Below are positions 26,660 through 34,113 of a stretch of 64,000 nt of DNA, piece after piece (the stretch's first letter is position 1; each line of letters starts with the position of its first letter). Source of the stretch: Maricaulis sp. (GTDB lineage: Bacteria > Pseudomonadota > Alphaproteobacteria > Caulobacterales > Maricaulaceae); assembly GCF_017642925.1 (NCBI RefSeq), contig NZ_JAEPOL010000003.1, positions 1-64,000 of the forward strand, in the 5' to 3' direction. A program made the position numbers and the translations under genes. The notes below the pieces were generated by a model. It was not told the origin of the DNA, searched no databases, and worked only from the letters and a program-made list of their open reading frames with translations.

Positions 26660-28288
26660 ATGAGCCGCCTCGTTCGCGATGTGATGACAGATGCGCCGGT
26701 GGTTTCGCCGGACACTTCGGGTGAGTTCGTCTACGACCTGTTCTCCGACGACAAGGACCTTCTGGTGGTTGCCGTGGTGCAGGACGGCCAGCCGCTGGGT
26801 CTGGTCTCGCGCGACCGCTTTTTCGTGAAGATGGCCGACCGGCATGGCCGCGCGCTGTTCTCCAAACGCCCGGTCACCTTCCTGATGAACAAGGATCCGC
26901 TGCTCGTCGAGGCCTCGACGCCGATCGCCGAGCTGAACATGCTGATCGTGCGGGACCGCCCGTCCGCCCTGATGGAAGGCTTCCTGATCACCCGCAATGG
27001 CGAATATTCCGGCGTCGGTACCGCACTGGACCTGTTCCGCGAGACCTCGCGGGAAAGCGCCGAGCGCAGCCACAAGCTCTCCGCCCTGGCCGAGCAGCTG
27101 GGCCATGCACGCATCGAGGCGCTGGCAGCCTCGAAGGCCAAGTCGGAATTCCTCGCCACGATGAGCCACGAGATCCGCACGCCGCTGAACGGTGTGCTCG
27201 GCGTCGCACAATTGCTGATGTCGACCGAGCTGAATGCCGAACAGTCCGAATTCGTGCGGGTGATCAATGACAGCGGCCAGATTCTCCTGCGCCTGCTGAA
27301 CGATGTGCTCGACCTTTCCAAGATCGAGGCCGGCAAGATGGACCTCGACATCCAGGTCTTCGATCCCCACCGCATGGCGGCCGATGCCCGCACGCTCTGG
27401 CAGGCCCGCGCCCGGGAAAAGGCGATCGGCTTCTCCATCGAGGTGCAGGCTGGCAAGGACGACCGGTTCGAGGGCGATCCGGTACGGCTCAAACAGGTCC
27501 TGTTCAACCTGGTCAGCAATGCGATCAAGTTCACCGAGACCGGCTCGGTCGATGTGGAAATGGGCTTCCATGCCATCGGCCGCCGCCGTCATGTCATGCG
27601 GGTCGAGGTGCGCGACACGGGTTGCGGTGTACCGGAGGCGGCGCAGCCGAAACTCTTCTCCGCCTTCACCCAGGCCGATGCCGAGACCACGCGGGCGCAC
27701 GGTGGCACCGGACTGGGCCTGACGATCTGCAAACGCCTTGTCGAGCTGATGGGCGGCACGATCGGCTTCCGCACCACCGCCGGCCAGGGCTCGACCTTCT
27801 GGTTCGAAGTGCCTCTGAAGCGCGATATCGCCGAGCCGGTGCCCGCCGCCGGGACGCCGGAGCCTGTCCCGGCCGCCATGCCCGCTGGCGGTGTCCGCAT
27901 TCTCGTCGCCGAGGACATTGCCGTGAACCGCGCCGTCGCCAAGGGCTTCCTGAACCTGCGCGGCTATGAGGCCGATTTCGTGGAGAACGGCGCTGCAGCG
28001 GTCGAGGCGGTGAGGGCGCAACGCTACGATCTCGTGCTGATGGATATGGAAATGCCGGTGATGGACGGGCTGCAGGCGACCGCCGCCATCCGCGCCCTGC
28101 CCGGCCCGGCTGGCCAGGTTCCGATTGTCGCCCTGACCGCAAACGCCCTGTCGAGCGCCCGGACGCGCTGCCGCGAGGCGGGCATGAATGATGTGGTCAC
28201 CAAGCCGATCAACCAGGCCGAGCTCTTTGGCGCGATCGATGCCTGCCTCAATGATCCCGCAACACCGCGGACCAGCGTCGCGGCCTGA
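26660..28288 (+). CDS. Soluble hybrid histidine kinase with N-terminal CBS domains and C-terminal receiver
   Basis: The 542-residue protein has no membrane segment. Residues 1-125 are a CBS-type pair (VRDVMTDAPVVSPDTS, PVTFLMNKDPLLVEASTP). A helical linker (130-165) leads to the HisKA H-box FLATMSHEIRTPLNG, with His170 as phospho-acceptor. The ATPase domain has an N-box LFNLVSNAIKF (281-291), G1 RDTGCGVP and G2 GGTGLGL. The receiver has acidic residues Glu418/Asp419, phospho-acceptor Asp462 in LVLMDMEMPVMDG, and Lys in TKPIN. CBS domains usually bind adenosine nucleotides, so an energy-state sensor is a reasonable guess. I start at ATG 26660 after AGGGGGA. Confidence 0.88.
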   Translation: MSRLVRDVMTDAPVVSPDTSGEFVYDLFSDDKDLLVVAVVQDGQPLGLVSRDRFFVKMADRHGRALFSKRPVTFLMNKDPLLVEASTPIAELNMLIVRDRPSALMEGFLITRNGEYSGVGTALDLFRETSRESAERSHKLSALAEQLGHARIEALAASKAKSEFLATMSHEIRTPLNGVLGVAQLLMSTELNAEQSEFVRVINDSGQILLRLLNDVLDLSKIEAGKMDLDIQVFDPHRMAADARTLWQARAREKAIGFSIEVQAGKDDRFEGDPVRLKQVLFNLVSNAIKFTETGSVDVEMGFHAIGRRRHVMRVEVRDTGCGVPEAAQPKLFSAFTQADAETTRAHGGTGLGLTICKRLVELMGGTIGFRTTAGQGSTFWFEVPLKRDIAEPVPAAGTPEPVPAAMPAGGVRILVAEDIAVNRAVAKGFLNLRGYEADFVENGAAAVEAVRAQRYDLVLMDMEMPVMDGLQATAAIRALPGPAGQVPIVALTANALSSARTRCREAGMNDVVTKPINQAELFGAIDACLNDPATPRTSVAA

Positions 28289-28324
28289 TCCGGGTTGAAA
28301 GAGATGTCGCGGCAATGAAATAGG

Positions 28325-28348
28325 CTGCGCGATTTCGAAATTGCGCAG
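28325..28348. promoter_or_regulatory. Near-perfect 24-bp palindrome
   Basis: CTGCGCGATTTC followed directly by GAAATTGCGCAG is a palindrome with one mismatch. It lies in the 113 bases between the hybrid kinase stop and the small exported protein start. It could be an operator for the downstream pair or a weak hairpin; no known consensus is recognised. Confidence 0.4.
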
Positions 28349-28401
28349 ACGCTTCGCCCCCGGCGCTGTCATGCATCGGCCTGCCAACCACGGAGGTCGA
28401 T

Positions 28402-28737
28402 ATGGCTTTTCTCCCCGGCGCCCTTTTTGCCGCCACCCTGCTGCTCTCCCCCGCAGCACCCCAGACCGACACGACCCAGGACCGGCTGGACCGGCTGCAC
28501 CAGCGTGTGCTGACAGCCTGCCGGCACGAAAACCGCCACGGCGCCATGGCCGCACGCGGTGTGCGGTCCTGCGTTCGCGACACGCTCGACCGGGCTGTCG
28601 AAGCATCCGGTGACCGCTGTCTCCAGGCCCTTCATGCGGGCGCCGCGCTTCCCGCAGCGCTTGCAAGCTGCGATAACCGCTACCGGATTGCACAGCAGAC
28701 CGGACCAGCACGGGATGAGCACGATCGAGATTCTTGA
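28402..28737 (+). CDS. Small exported protein
   Basis: The 111-residue protein has a signal peptide (FLPGALFAATLLLSPAAPQ, cleavage probably near AAPQ). The mature part has four cysteines (TACRHE, RSCVRDT, DRCLQAL, ASCDNR), spaced as in small disulfide-bonded helical proteins. It overlaps the AraC-family gene by 23 bases, so the two are probably translationally coupled. No family is recognised. A shared regulatory role is a guess based only on that overlap. Confidence 0.6.
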   Translation: MAFLPGALFAATLLLSPAAPQTDTTQDRLDRLHQRVLTACRHENRHGAMAARGVRSCVRDTLDRAVEASGDRCLQALHAGAALPAALASCDNRYRIAQQTGPARDEHDRDS

Positions 28738-29761
28738 TATCCTGGCGCGCGGCGGGACCTTCGCGCTCGCCGTGATGCTCGGCCTTCTCTTCCTGCGCGA
28801 TGCCCGGCACAGCCTGGCGGCCCGCCTCGGCATCCTGTTCGCGACCGGTGTGGCCTGTTACGCGCTCCTGTCATCCAACACGATCGCAGCCGTGCTCGGC
28901 CCCGTCGATCCGGTGCTGAACGTGTTCGCCGTGCCCACCGGCGTCTTTTTCTGGTGGTTCGCCACGGCCCTGTTCGATACCGGTTTTCGCTGGCGGATGT
29001 GGCGCCTGCTGCCCATGCTGGCCGTCGTGCTGTGTGCGGCGGGCAATTTCCTGTCGCCCGGCGACAGCCTGTTCGCGATGATCTCCGCCAGCGGCTGGCA
29101 GATCATCAACATCTCGATGATGGCACACGCCGCCATCCTGGCCCTGCGCGACTGGGGCGACGACCTGATCGAGCCCCGGCGCAGATTCCGCATCGCCTTC
29201 GCGATTCTGGTTGCCCTCCTGGGCATCGCCATATCCGCCCTGGAACTGCGCTACGCCCGTTCCGGTTTTCCCGACTGGGTCTTCCCCACCCACGGCTTCA
29301 CGCTCTTCGTCCTGGCCATGGGATTTACCGGCTGGCTGGTTGCCACGCCCACCGACCTGTTCGGCGCCCGCGACATACGCCGCCGCGGCGGCGCCGGACG
29401 GGACCTGTCACCGGAGAACCGCCCCCTCGCCCGCCGGCTGGAAGCCGCCATGGCCGAAGGGCTCTATCGCGAACCCGGTCTCACCGTCGGCTCGCTGGCG
29501 GAACATCTGGGCACGCGCGAACACCGGCTGCGGCGGATCATCAATCAGGGGCTGGGCTACCGGAATTTCTCCGCCTTCCTCAACGCCCACCGGCTGGAAG
29601 AGGCCAAGCGGCTGCTCGCCGACCCGGACCGCGCCCATGACCAGGTTCTCACCATCGCGCTGGATCTGGGCTATGGCTCGATCGCGCCCTTCAACCGGGC
29701 CTTCCGCGCCGAGACCGGCACGACGCCAACGGCTTTCCGCCGCGATGCGCTGAGCAGCTAG
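28715..29761 (+). CDS. AraC-family regulator with an N-terminal multi-pass membrane domain
   Basis: The 348-residue protein starts at ATG 28715. The first ~225 residues contain about seven hydrophobic helices, beginning with GGTFALAVMLGLLFL and then PTGVFFWWFATALF. The C-terminal ~100 residues are an AraC-type double helix-turn-helix: LTVGSLAEHLGTREHRLRRIINQGLGY...FNRAFRAETGTTPTAFRR. So the DNA-binding domain should face the cytosol from a membrane anchor and read a membrane or periplasmic signal. Its target genes are unknown. Its TAG stop lies in the terminal inverted repeat of the array at 29758-29992. Confidence 0.85.
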   Translation: MSTIEILDILARGGTFALAVMLGLLFLRDARHSLAARLGILFATGVACYALLSSNTIAAVLGPVDPVLNVFAVPTGVFFWWFATALFDTGFRWRMWRLLPMLAVVLCAAGNFLSPGDSLFAMISASGWQIINISMMAHAAILALRDWGDDLIEPRRRFRIAFAILVALLGIAISALELRYARSGFPDWVFPTHGFTLFVLAMGFTGWLVATPTDLFGARDIRRRGGAGRDLSPENRPLARRLEAAMAEGLYREPGLTVGSLAEHLGTREHRLRRIINQGLGYRNFSAFLNAHRLEEAKRLLADPDRAHDQVLTIALDLGYGSIAPFNRAFRAETGTTPTAFRRDALSS

Positions 29762-29992
29762 AGCATTTTCAGCAAAAGTGGGTACCGGTTTTGCGGTTCG
29801 AAAATGCGACCACCAAGGACCGGCATTTTCAGCAAAAGTGGGAACCGGTTTTGCGGTTCGAAAATGCGACCGCCAAGGACCGGCATTTTCAGCAGAAGCG
29901 GGAACCGGTTTTGCGGTTCGAAAATGCGACCGCCAAGAACCCGGCATTTTCGGCAAAAAGTCGGTACCGGTTTTGCCGTGAAATCGCTCTAG
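29758..29992. repeat. 60-bp tandem palindromic repeat array between two stop codons
   Basis: Units start with GCATTTTC at 29763, 29823, 29883 and 29944. The first three are 60 bp and about 90% identical; the fourth is shorter and diverged. Each unit is itself palindromic: GCATTTTC-a-GCAAAA...TTTTGC-ggttc-GAAAATGC over 45 bp. The array is bounded by inverted ends CTAGAGC (29758-29764) and GCTCTAG (29986-29992). The TAG stop codons of both convergent neighbours lie inside those ends. No spacers of unrelated sequence occur, so it is not a CRISPR array. Confidence 0.9.
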
Positions 29993-30243
29993 AGATCCGG
30001 CTCGCTGTCCTTGAACACCTGGTGCGCGGCTTCGTCATAGCCATTGCGGCGCGAGATGATCAGGATGGCCGCCAGCCCGCCGCCGACGGCGACACTGACC
30101 ACTGTGCCCAGGCCGAGCGCAATCCAGCCGTGAATGCCCATCGAGACCTCGGGCAGATTGCCCAGCCCCCAGACGATGAAGGCGAGGCAGAGCAGGATCG
30201 CGACAACCGCGACGGCGATGAGGGGGGTGTTGGTTCTGTTCAT
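29989..30243 (-). CDS. Small two-helix membrane protein
   Basis: The 84-residue protein has two predicted membrane helices (about 8-27 and 41-63), then a short acidic cytosolic tail (YDEAAHQVFKDSEPDL). The start is at ATG 30243. No family is recognised. Its TAG stop is in the end of the repeat array, so the last residues may have been set by the repeat insertion. It is downstream of the AhpD-like gene on the same strand, 95 bases away. Confidence 0.55.
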   Translation of the reverse strand: MNRTNTPLIAVAVVAILLCLAFIVWGLGNLPEVSMGIHGWIALGLGTVVSVAVGGGLAAILIISRRNGYDEAAHQVFKDSEPDL

Positions 30244-30338
30244 GGCGCCTGTCTACCTGTTCCTGAGACGCAGGACCATGGCGGGCCCGGCCCGCGTGAC
30301 GCTTCGCCGCACCGGGCGAACCGGGCCGCCACGGCTGC

Positions 30339-30770
30339 CTAGTGCTGGGCGACCTGCATGCGATTCCACAGATTGATCATCGCGATGAGCGCCGTCAGCG
30401 CGGCGATCTCGCGCGCCTCGAAATGACGCGCCAGCTCTGCGCGCAAGGGCTCCAGCTCGGCAGCCGGATCGATAATCGTCAGCGCCTCGGTCCAGGCAAA
30501 GGCGGCCTTTTCACGCGCGGTGAAGTCGGACATGTGACGCCAGGCCACCAGCCGGTCGAGACGCTCGCTCGTTTCCCCGTCCTCGCGGGCCTCGCGCGTG
30601 TGCATCTTCACGCAGAAGGCACAGCCATTGATCTGTGAGGCGCGCAGCACGACGAGGTGACGCAGGGCCGGTTCGAGCCCGGTCTCCACGATCGCCGTCT
30701 GGGCGGCGATGAAGGCATTGAAGACGTCCGGCAGGTCGCGATCGGCGCGGATTTCGGTATGGGCAGTCAT
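30339..30770 (-). CDS. AhpD-like carboxymuconolactone decarboxylase family protein
   Basis: The 143-residue protein has the CMD/AhpD core NGCAFCVKMHTREAREDG, with Cys50, Cys53 and His57 in the CxxC-x3-H arrangement used for peroxidase activity in AhpD. The flanking HLVVLRASQIN and FTAREKAAFAWTEALT helices fit the family. A role in peroxide defence is likely but not proven. I start at ATG 30770 (MTAHTEI). It is upstream of the small membrane protein on the same strand. Confidence 0.87.
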   Translation of the reverse strand: MTAHTEIRADRDLPDVFNAFIAAQTAIVETGLEPALRHLVVLRASQINGCAFCVKMHTREAREDGETSERLDRLVAWRHMSDFTAREKAAFAWTEALTIIDPAAELEPLRAELARHFEAREIAALTALIAMINLWNRMQVAQH

Positions 30771-30880
30771 GTCAGTCTCCTGGGTTGGCGAAGCCAAAGG
30801 CTTCAGAACCCAAGACGCATGGCCGGCGCCGCGTGTGACAGATGCCCTGCAGAATGTCGGGAAAGGTGCGGATGACGCGT

Positions 30881-31073
30881 GCCGCGGACAGCCCGCCTTC
30901 GCCAAGGCTCCGGAGGACAAGCCTCTTCGCCCCGGGTGTGCGCTTGGGGTGGCTTGAAACTCGATGGCAAAGGGGGAATCGCGTGTGTCGCGGACATGCC
31001 CGCCTTCGCCAAGGCTTCGGCGGGGCACCTCTTCGCCCCAAGTGCGCGCTTCGGGTGGCTTGCCACCCGAAGC
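30881..31073. repeat. Imperfect direct repeat with a terminal hairpin, beside the tRNA
   Basis: Two ~76-bp copies (30881-30956 and 30987-31062) share GCGGACA, GCCCGCCTTCGCCAAGGCT, CTCTTCGCCCC and GGGTGGCTTG in order, offset by 106 bases. The right end makes a perfect 12-bp hairpin, GCTTCGGGTGGC-tt-GCCACCCGAAGC (31048-31073). The region 30771-31088 holds no gene; small open frames in it are translations of the repeat. Confidence 0.75.
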
Positions 31074-31088
31074 CCGCAGGGCGAAGGG

Positions 31089-31165
31089 TGGTGGCGAGGG
31101 AGAGACTTGAACTCTCGACCTCACGATTATGAGTCGTGCGCTCTAACCAGCTGAGCTACCTCGCC
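31089..31165 (-). tRNA. tRNA with CAT anticodon (elongator Met, or Ile2)
   Basis: The minus strand reads GGCGAGG (acceptor), GCTC/GAGC D-arm, CACGA-CTCATAA-TCGTG anticodon arm with anticodon CAT, GAGAG-TTCAAGT-CTCTC T-arm, CCTCGCC acceptor, discriminator A and an encoded CCA. All stems pair. It lacks the mismatched first pair typical of initiator tRNA-fMet. Whether it is elongator tRNA-Met or the lysidine-modified tRNA-Ile cannot be settled from the cloverleaf alone; a tilS-type identity comparison would decide. Confidence 0.95.
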
Positions 31166-31205
31166 ACAAGGTCTGTCCCGTTCGGGAGAGGGACGCCATA
31201 TACGC

Positions 31206-31239
31206 GGCCCGCCCGCGGCTGGCAAGCCGCGAACGGGCC
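31206..31239 (-). terminator. Hairpin downstream of the chemoreceptor gene
   Basis: GGCCCG (31206-31211) pairs with CGGGCC (31234-31239), and inside CGCGGCT (31214-31220) pairs with AGCCGCG (31225-31231). It lies 21 bases after the chemoreceptor stop on the minus strand. There is no T run, so it is a possible rather than certain terminator. Confidence 0.5.
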
Positions 31240-31260
31240 CCGATTTCAGTTGTGCCTGCT

Positions 31261-33318
31261 TTACGCGGCACGCACCTCGTTGAGGAATTGCTCGACCGCC
31301 GATTTCAGCGAGTCGGACTGGCGCGACACGGCCAGCGAAGCCTCAAGCACCTCGCCCGCGCTCTCGCCGGTTTCCGAGGTCGACTGGTCGACTTCCTGGA
31401 TGTTGGAGAACACGTCGCGCGTGCCGTCGGCCGCTTCCTGGGCCGAGCGGGTGATCTCGCCCGCTGCCGCGCGCTGCTCTTCCATGGCAGCCGCGATGGC
31501 GGTGGCGATTTCCGACATTTCGTGGATCGTGCCGCCGATCGAGGACATCGCCTCGACCGCCTTGGCCGTCGCACCCTGGATACCGGAGATGTGCTCGGAG
31601 ATGTTCTGCGTCGCCGCGCCGGTCTGGCTGGCCAGCGCCTTCACTTCCGACGCCACGACCGCGAAGCCCTTGCCCGCTTCGCCCGCGCGCGCCGCCTCGA
31701 TGGTGGCGTTCAGGGCCAGCAGGTTGGTCTGCTCGGCGATGTCGTTGATGAGGCTGACGATATTGTCGATCGACTTGGCCGCATCGTCGAGACGCTGCAC
31801 GTCTTCATTGGTGCGCTCGACCTGGTCGACGGCAGAACCGGCGATCTCGGTGGAGCGGGCGATCTGCTGCGAGATCTCGCCGATCGAGGAGACCATTTCC
31901 TCGGCCGCGGCCGCCACGGTCTGAACGTTCTGCGACGCGCCTTCGGAGGCCTGGGCCACGGCGGCGGACTTGCCGGTGGTGGCCGCAGCCGTCGAGCTCA
32001 TGGCGCGGGCAGCCGCTTCCATACGGTGTGCCGCTTCGCCGACCTGGCTGAGTGCATCCGACGAGGCCTGTTCGAAGGCCTGGATCAGGCTTTCCACGGC
32101 CGCCGAACGCTTCTCCTTCATGCGGCGTTCCTGCTCGGTTTCCGCTTCCAGGCGCGCACGCTCCTTGGCGTTCTGGCGGAACACGTCCACCGAGCGCGCC
32201 ATGTCGCCGATCTCGTCCTGGCCCGGGGTGAAGCCCAGATTGACGTCATTATCGCCTTCAGCCAGCGCGCGCATGGTGCGGGCCATCGCCGTCAGGCGCT
32301 TGAGCAGCGTGTTGTTGACGTAGAACCAGGCAATTGCGAGCGCCACCACGAGGCCGATCGCCGCAATGGAGATCAGCAGGATGCGGCCGGCAATCACGGC
32401 AGCGTTCGCGGCATCGGTCGCGTTGTCGACACGGCCGGCGACCTGCTGCTTGTAACCTTCAACACTGGCCAGCAGCGTCTCGGCCGACAGGCGCGCCTCT
32501 TCGGCGACCACTTCGGCAGCAACAACGGCGGCAAGTTCCGCCTTGCGCAGTTCGAAAATCCCGGTGTCGCCCTCGCCGAAGGCGATCAGGCTGTCGGCCT
32601 GGCCGCGCATCACGTCGGAGACGATCGGGCCGAGAATGGCGAGGTTCACATCCAGTTCGCCGACGGCTTCGTCCCAGCGGTCAAACACCGCGTCGACATC
32701 CGGATTGGTCGAGGCAATATCGACCTCGGTGTACTGGATCATCATCTGGTTGGCCGCCAGCAGCGAACGCAGCAGGCTTTCGATGTCCGCGTCGGTGCTG
32801 GTGTCGAGGGCATTCTCGACGCTGGAAGCGAACTGGGCGCGCGCCGCGCGGGCCTGCGCGGTGGCGTCATAGCGTTCGTCGCGGATCTGGAGCCGGCGGT
32901 CCACAACCTCATTCATGCTCTCGACGAGTTCGGAGAGATCGGCGACGGCCGTCGCCAGAGCCGCGGTTTCCGCCTCGCCGCCGATCGCCTGGAGATCTTC
33001 CAGTTCGCCCGTCAACTGCTCGCGGTAATCGACGACGCGATTGTAGTTGGCCAGACGCGCATCCACCGTCGGGGACAGGGCAAAGCTGGACAGCGCCTCG
33101 GAGAGGGCCTGGCTGTCCTCGCTCAGCGAGTCGACGGCCTGGGTTTCCGGAATGGCACGCTCGGCAATCTGCTGCACGGCGTAGTTCGCCGAATTGAAGC
33201 CGGTCACACCGACCACTGCTGCGATCAGCGTCATGGCCGACGTCAGACCAAATGCAGCCAGGAGCCGGACCCGGATACTCGAGGTCTTGTCGAGGAAGTT
33301 GGCGAACACAGAATTCAT
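31261..33318 (-). CDS. Methyl-accepting chemotaxis protein
   Basis: The 685-residue chemoreceptor has membrane helices at about 18-40 and 312-336, with a ~270-residue periplasmic helical sensor domain between them. A HAMP region follows ([19 protein letters not shown]). The signalling domain (about 400-680) has the highly conserved hairpin tip [20 protein letters not shown], which contacts CheA/CheW, and methylation-type Glu/Gln/Ala helices. The mostly helical sensor has no recognisable ligand motif. No CheR-binding pentapeptide is present at the C-terminus. Expected to feed the same flagella as the genes at 48-64 kb. Confidence 0.95.
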   Translation of the reverse strand: MNSVFANFLDKTSSIRVRLLAAFGLTSAMTLIAAVVGVTGFNSANYAVQQIAERAIPETQAVDSLSEDSQALSEALSSFALSPTVDARLANYNRVVDYREQLTGELEDLQAIGGEAETAALATAVADLSELVESMNEVVDRRLQIRDERYDATAQARAARAQFASSVENALDTSTDADIESLLRSLLAANQMMIQYTEVDIASTNPDVDAVFDRWDEAVGELDVNLAILGPIVSDVMRGQADSLIAFGEGDTGIFELRKAELAAVVAAEVVAEEARLSAETLLASVEGYKQQVAGRVDNATDAANAAVIAGRILLISIAAIGLVVALAIAWFYVNNTLLKRLTAMARTMRALAEGDNDVNLGFTPGQDEIGDMARSVDVFRQNAKERARLEAETEQERRMKEKRSAAVESLIQAFEQASSDALSQVGEAAHRMEAAARAMSSTAAATTGKSAAVAQASEGASQNVQTVAAAAEEMVSSIGEISQQIARSTEIAGSAVDQVERTNEDVQRLDDAAKSIDNIVSLINDIAEQTNLLALNATIEAARAGEAGKGFAVVASEVKALASQTGAATQNISEHISGIQGATAKAVEAMSSIGGTIHEMSEIATAIAAAMEEQRAAAGEITRSAQEAADGTRDVFSNIQEVDQSTSETGESAGEVLEASLAVSRQSDSLKSAVEQFLNEVRAA

Positions 33319-33448
33319 TGGATGGCCCCTTACGGTTAATGCCCCCGATAAAAAGATACGGCGACGCTACCGCGCCGCCGTAAATGAATTCTTATTCTTG
33401 TGAGCGCTTTCCGGTTCTATCGCCGGATGGCGCAGTATTTCTTTATGT

Positions 33449-33784
33449 TCAACCGCCGAGGTTGAAGTCGAAGCGCTGCTGGACGCCTTCGGATGCACTC
33501 GCCGCCGGCGCATAGGCCCAGCCTTCGATGGCGCGCAGAACGGCGCGGTCGAACACGCCTTCCGGGCTCGCTTCGACGACCGTGGCGTTCTCGACGACGC
33601 CTTCGGCCGAAACCGTGTATTCGACAACCGCATAGCCCTCGATCCCGCGACGTTCGGCACCACGCGGATATTCCGGTGCCTCGACCTGGGTGCGCTCGCG
33701 ATCGTCCTGTGCCAGTGCCGGAGCCGCCGTGAAAGCCATCGCCGTCATTGCCGCTGCCAGAAACATGGTTCCCGTCTTGTTCAT
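33449..33784 (-). CDS. Periplasmic TonB C-terminal domain protein
   Basis: The 111-residue protein has a signal peptide (MFLAAAMTAMAFTAAPALAQ region) and a TonB C-terminal domain (PEYPRGAERRGIEGYAVVEYTV, AVLRAIEGWAYAPA), with no N-terminal membrane anchor or Pro-rich spacer. I prefer ATG 33784 to ATG 33790 because AAGGG has proper spacing to 33784. Free TonB-C domain proteins are common in alphaproteobacteria and are not energy transducers by themselves; the role is unknown. It lies upstream of the chemoreceptor on the same strand with 130 bases between. Confidence 0.75.
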   Translation of the reverse strand: MNKTGTMFLAAAMTAMAFTAAPALAQDDRERTQVEAPEYPRGAERRGIEGYAVVEYTVSAEGVVENATVVEASPEGVFDRAVLRAIEGWAYAPAASASEGVQQRFDFNLGG

Positions 33785-33899
33785 CGACATACCCTTCATC
33801 CAGTTCTTGGTTCGAGGCGCTGCCCGGGATTTTCCCCGTGTTCGAACGCCCGTTGATTTCCTGCGGACCCGTTCTGTCCGACGTGATGAAGAATGACCG

Positions 33900-34113
33900 A
33901 AACCGGTTGCCAAACGCTTAAGTGCGATTCGATTTTTCGAGCGGTTGTGGAATTTTTTTATCTTGCAAATTCAATTGTTTAGCTGTTTTGAATTTGAAGA
34001 TTTGGTTACTTGTGCCAAAACGCGACATGTCTTCGCCGGATTCTTCGTAAACATCGAATTAACCGCGAAAAAACAATTCGATCCTTCCTGGTCGCTTCAA
34101 CCGGACCCCTCGC
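33900..34113. other. AT-rich divergent intergenic region with inverted repeats
   Basis: The bases between the TonB-C protein and the dehydrogenase are much more AT-rich than their surroundings, especially 33930-34085. Two inverted repeats are visible: CAAATTCAA (33966-33974) with TTGAATTTG (33988-33996), and TCGAATT (34054-34060) with AATTCGA (34075-34081), the second 33 bases before the dehydrogenase start. These could be operators for either gene. No ORF is convincing. Confidence 0.5.

Noticed and set aside
29763-29992. Possible CRISPR array in the 60-bp repeats
   Set aside because: There are no unique spacers; the repeats are back-to-back and themselves palindromic, and no cas genes are present.
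30781-31088. Small plus- and minus-strand frames in the repeat region beside the tRNA
   Set aside because: They translate the direct repeats (AFAKAS-type peptides), have no ribosome sites and run across both copies.
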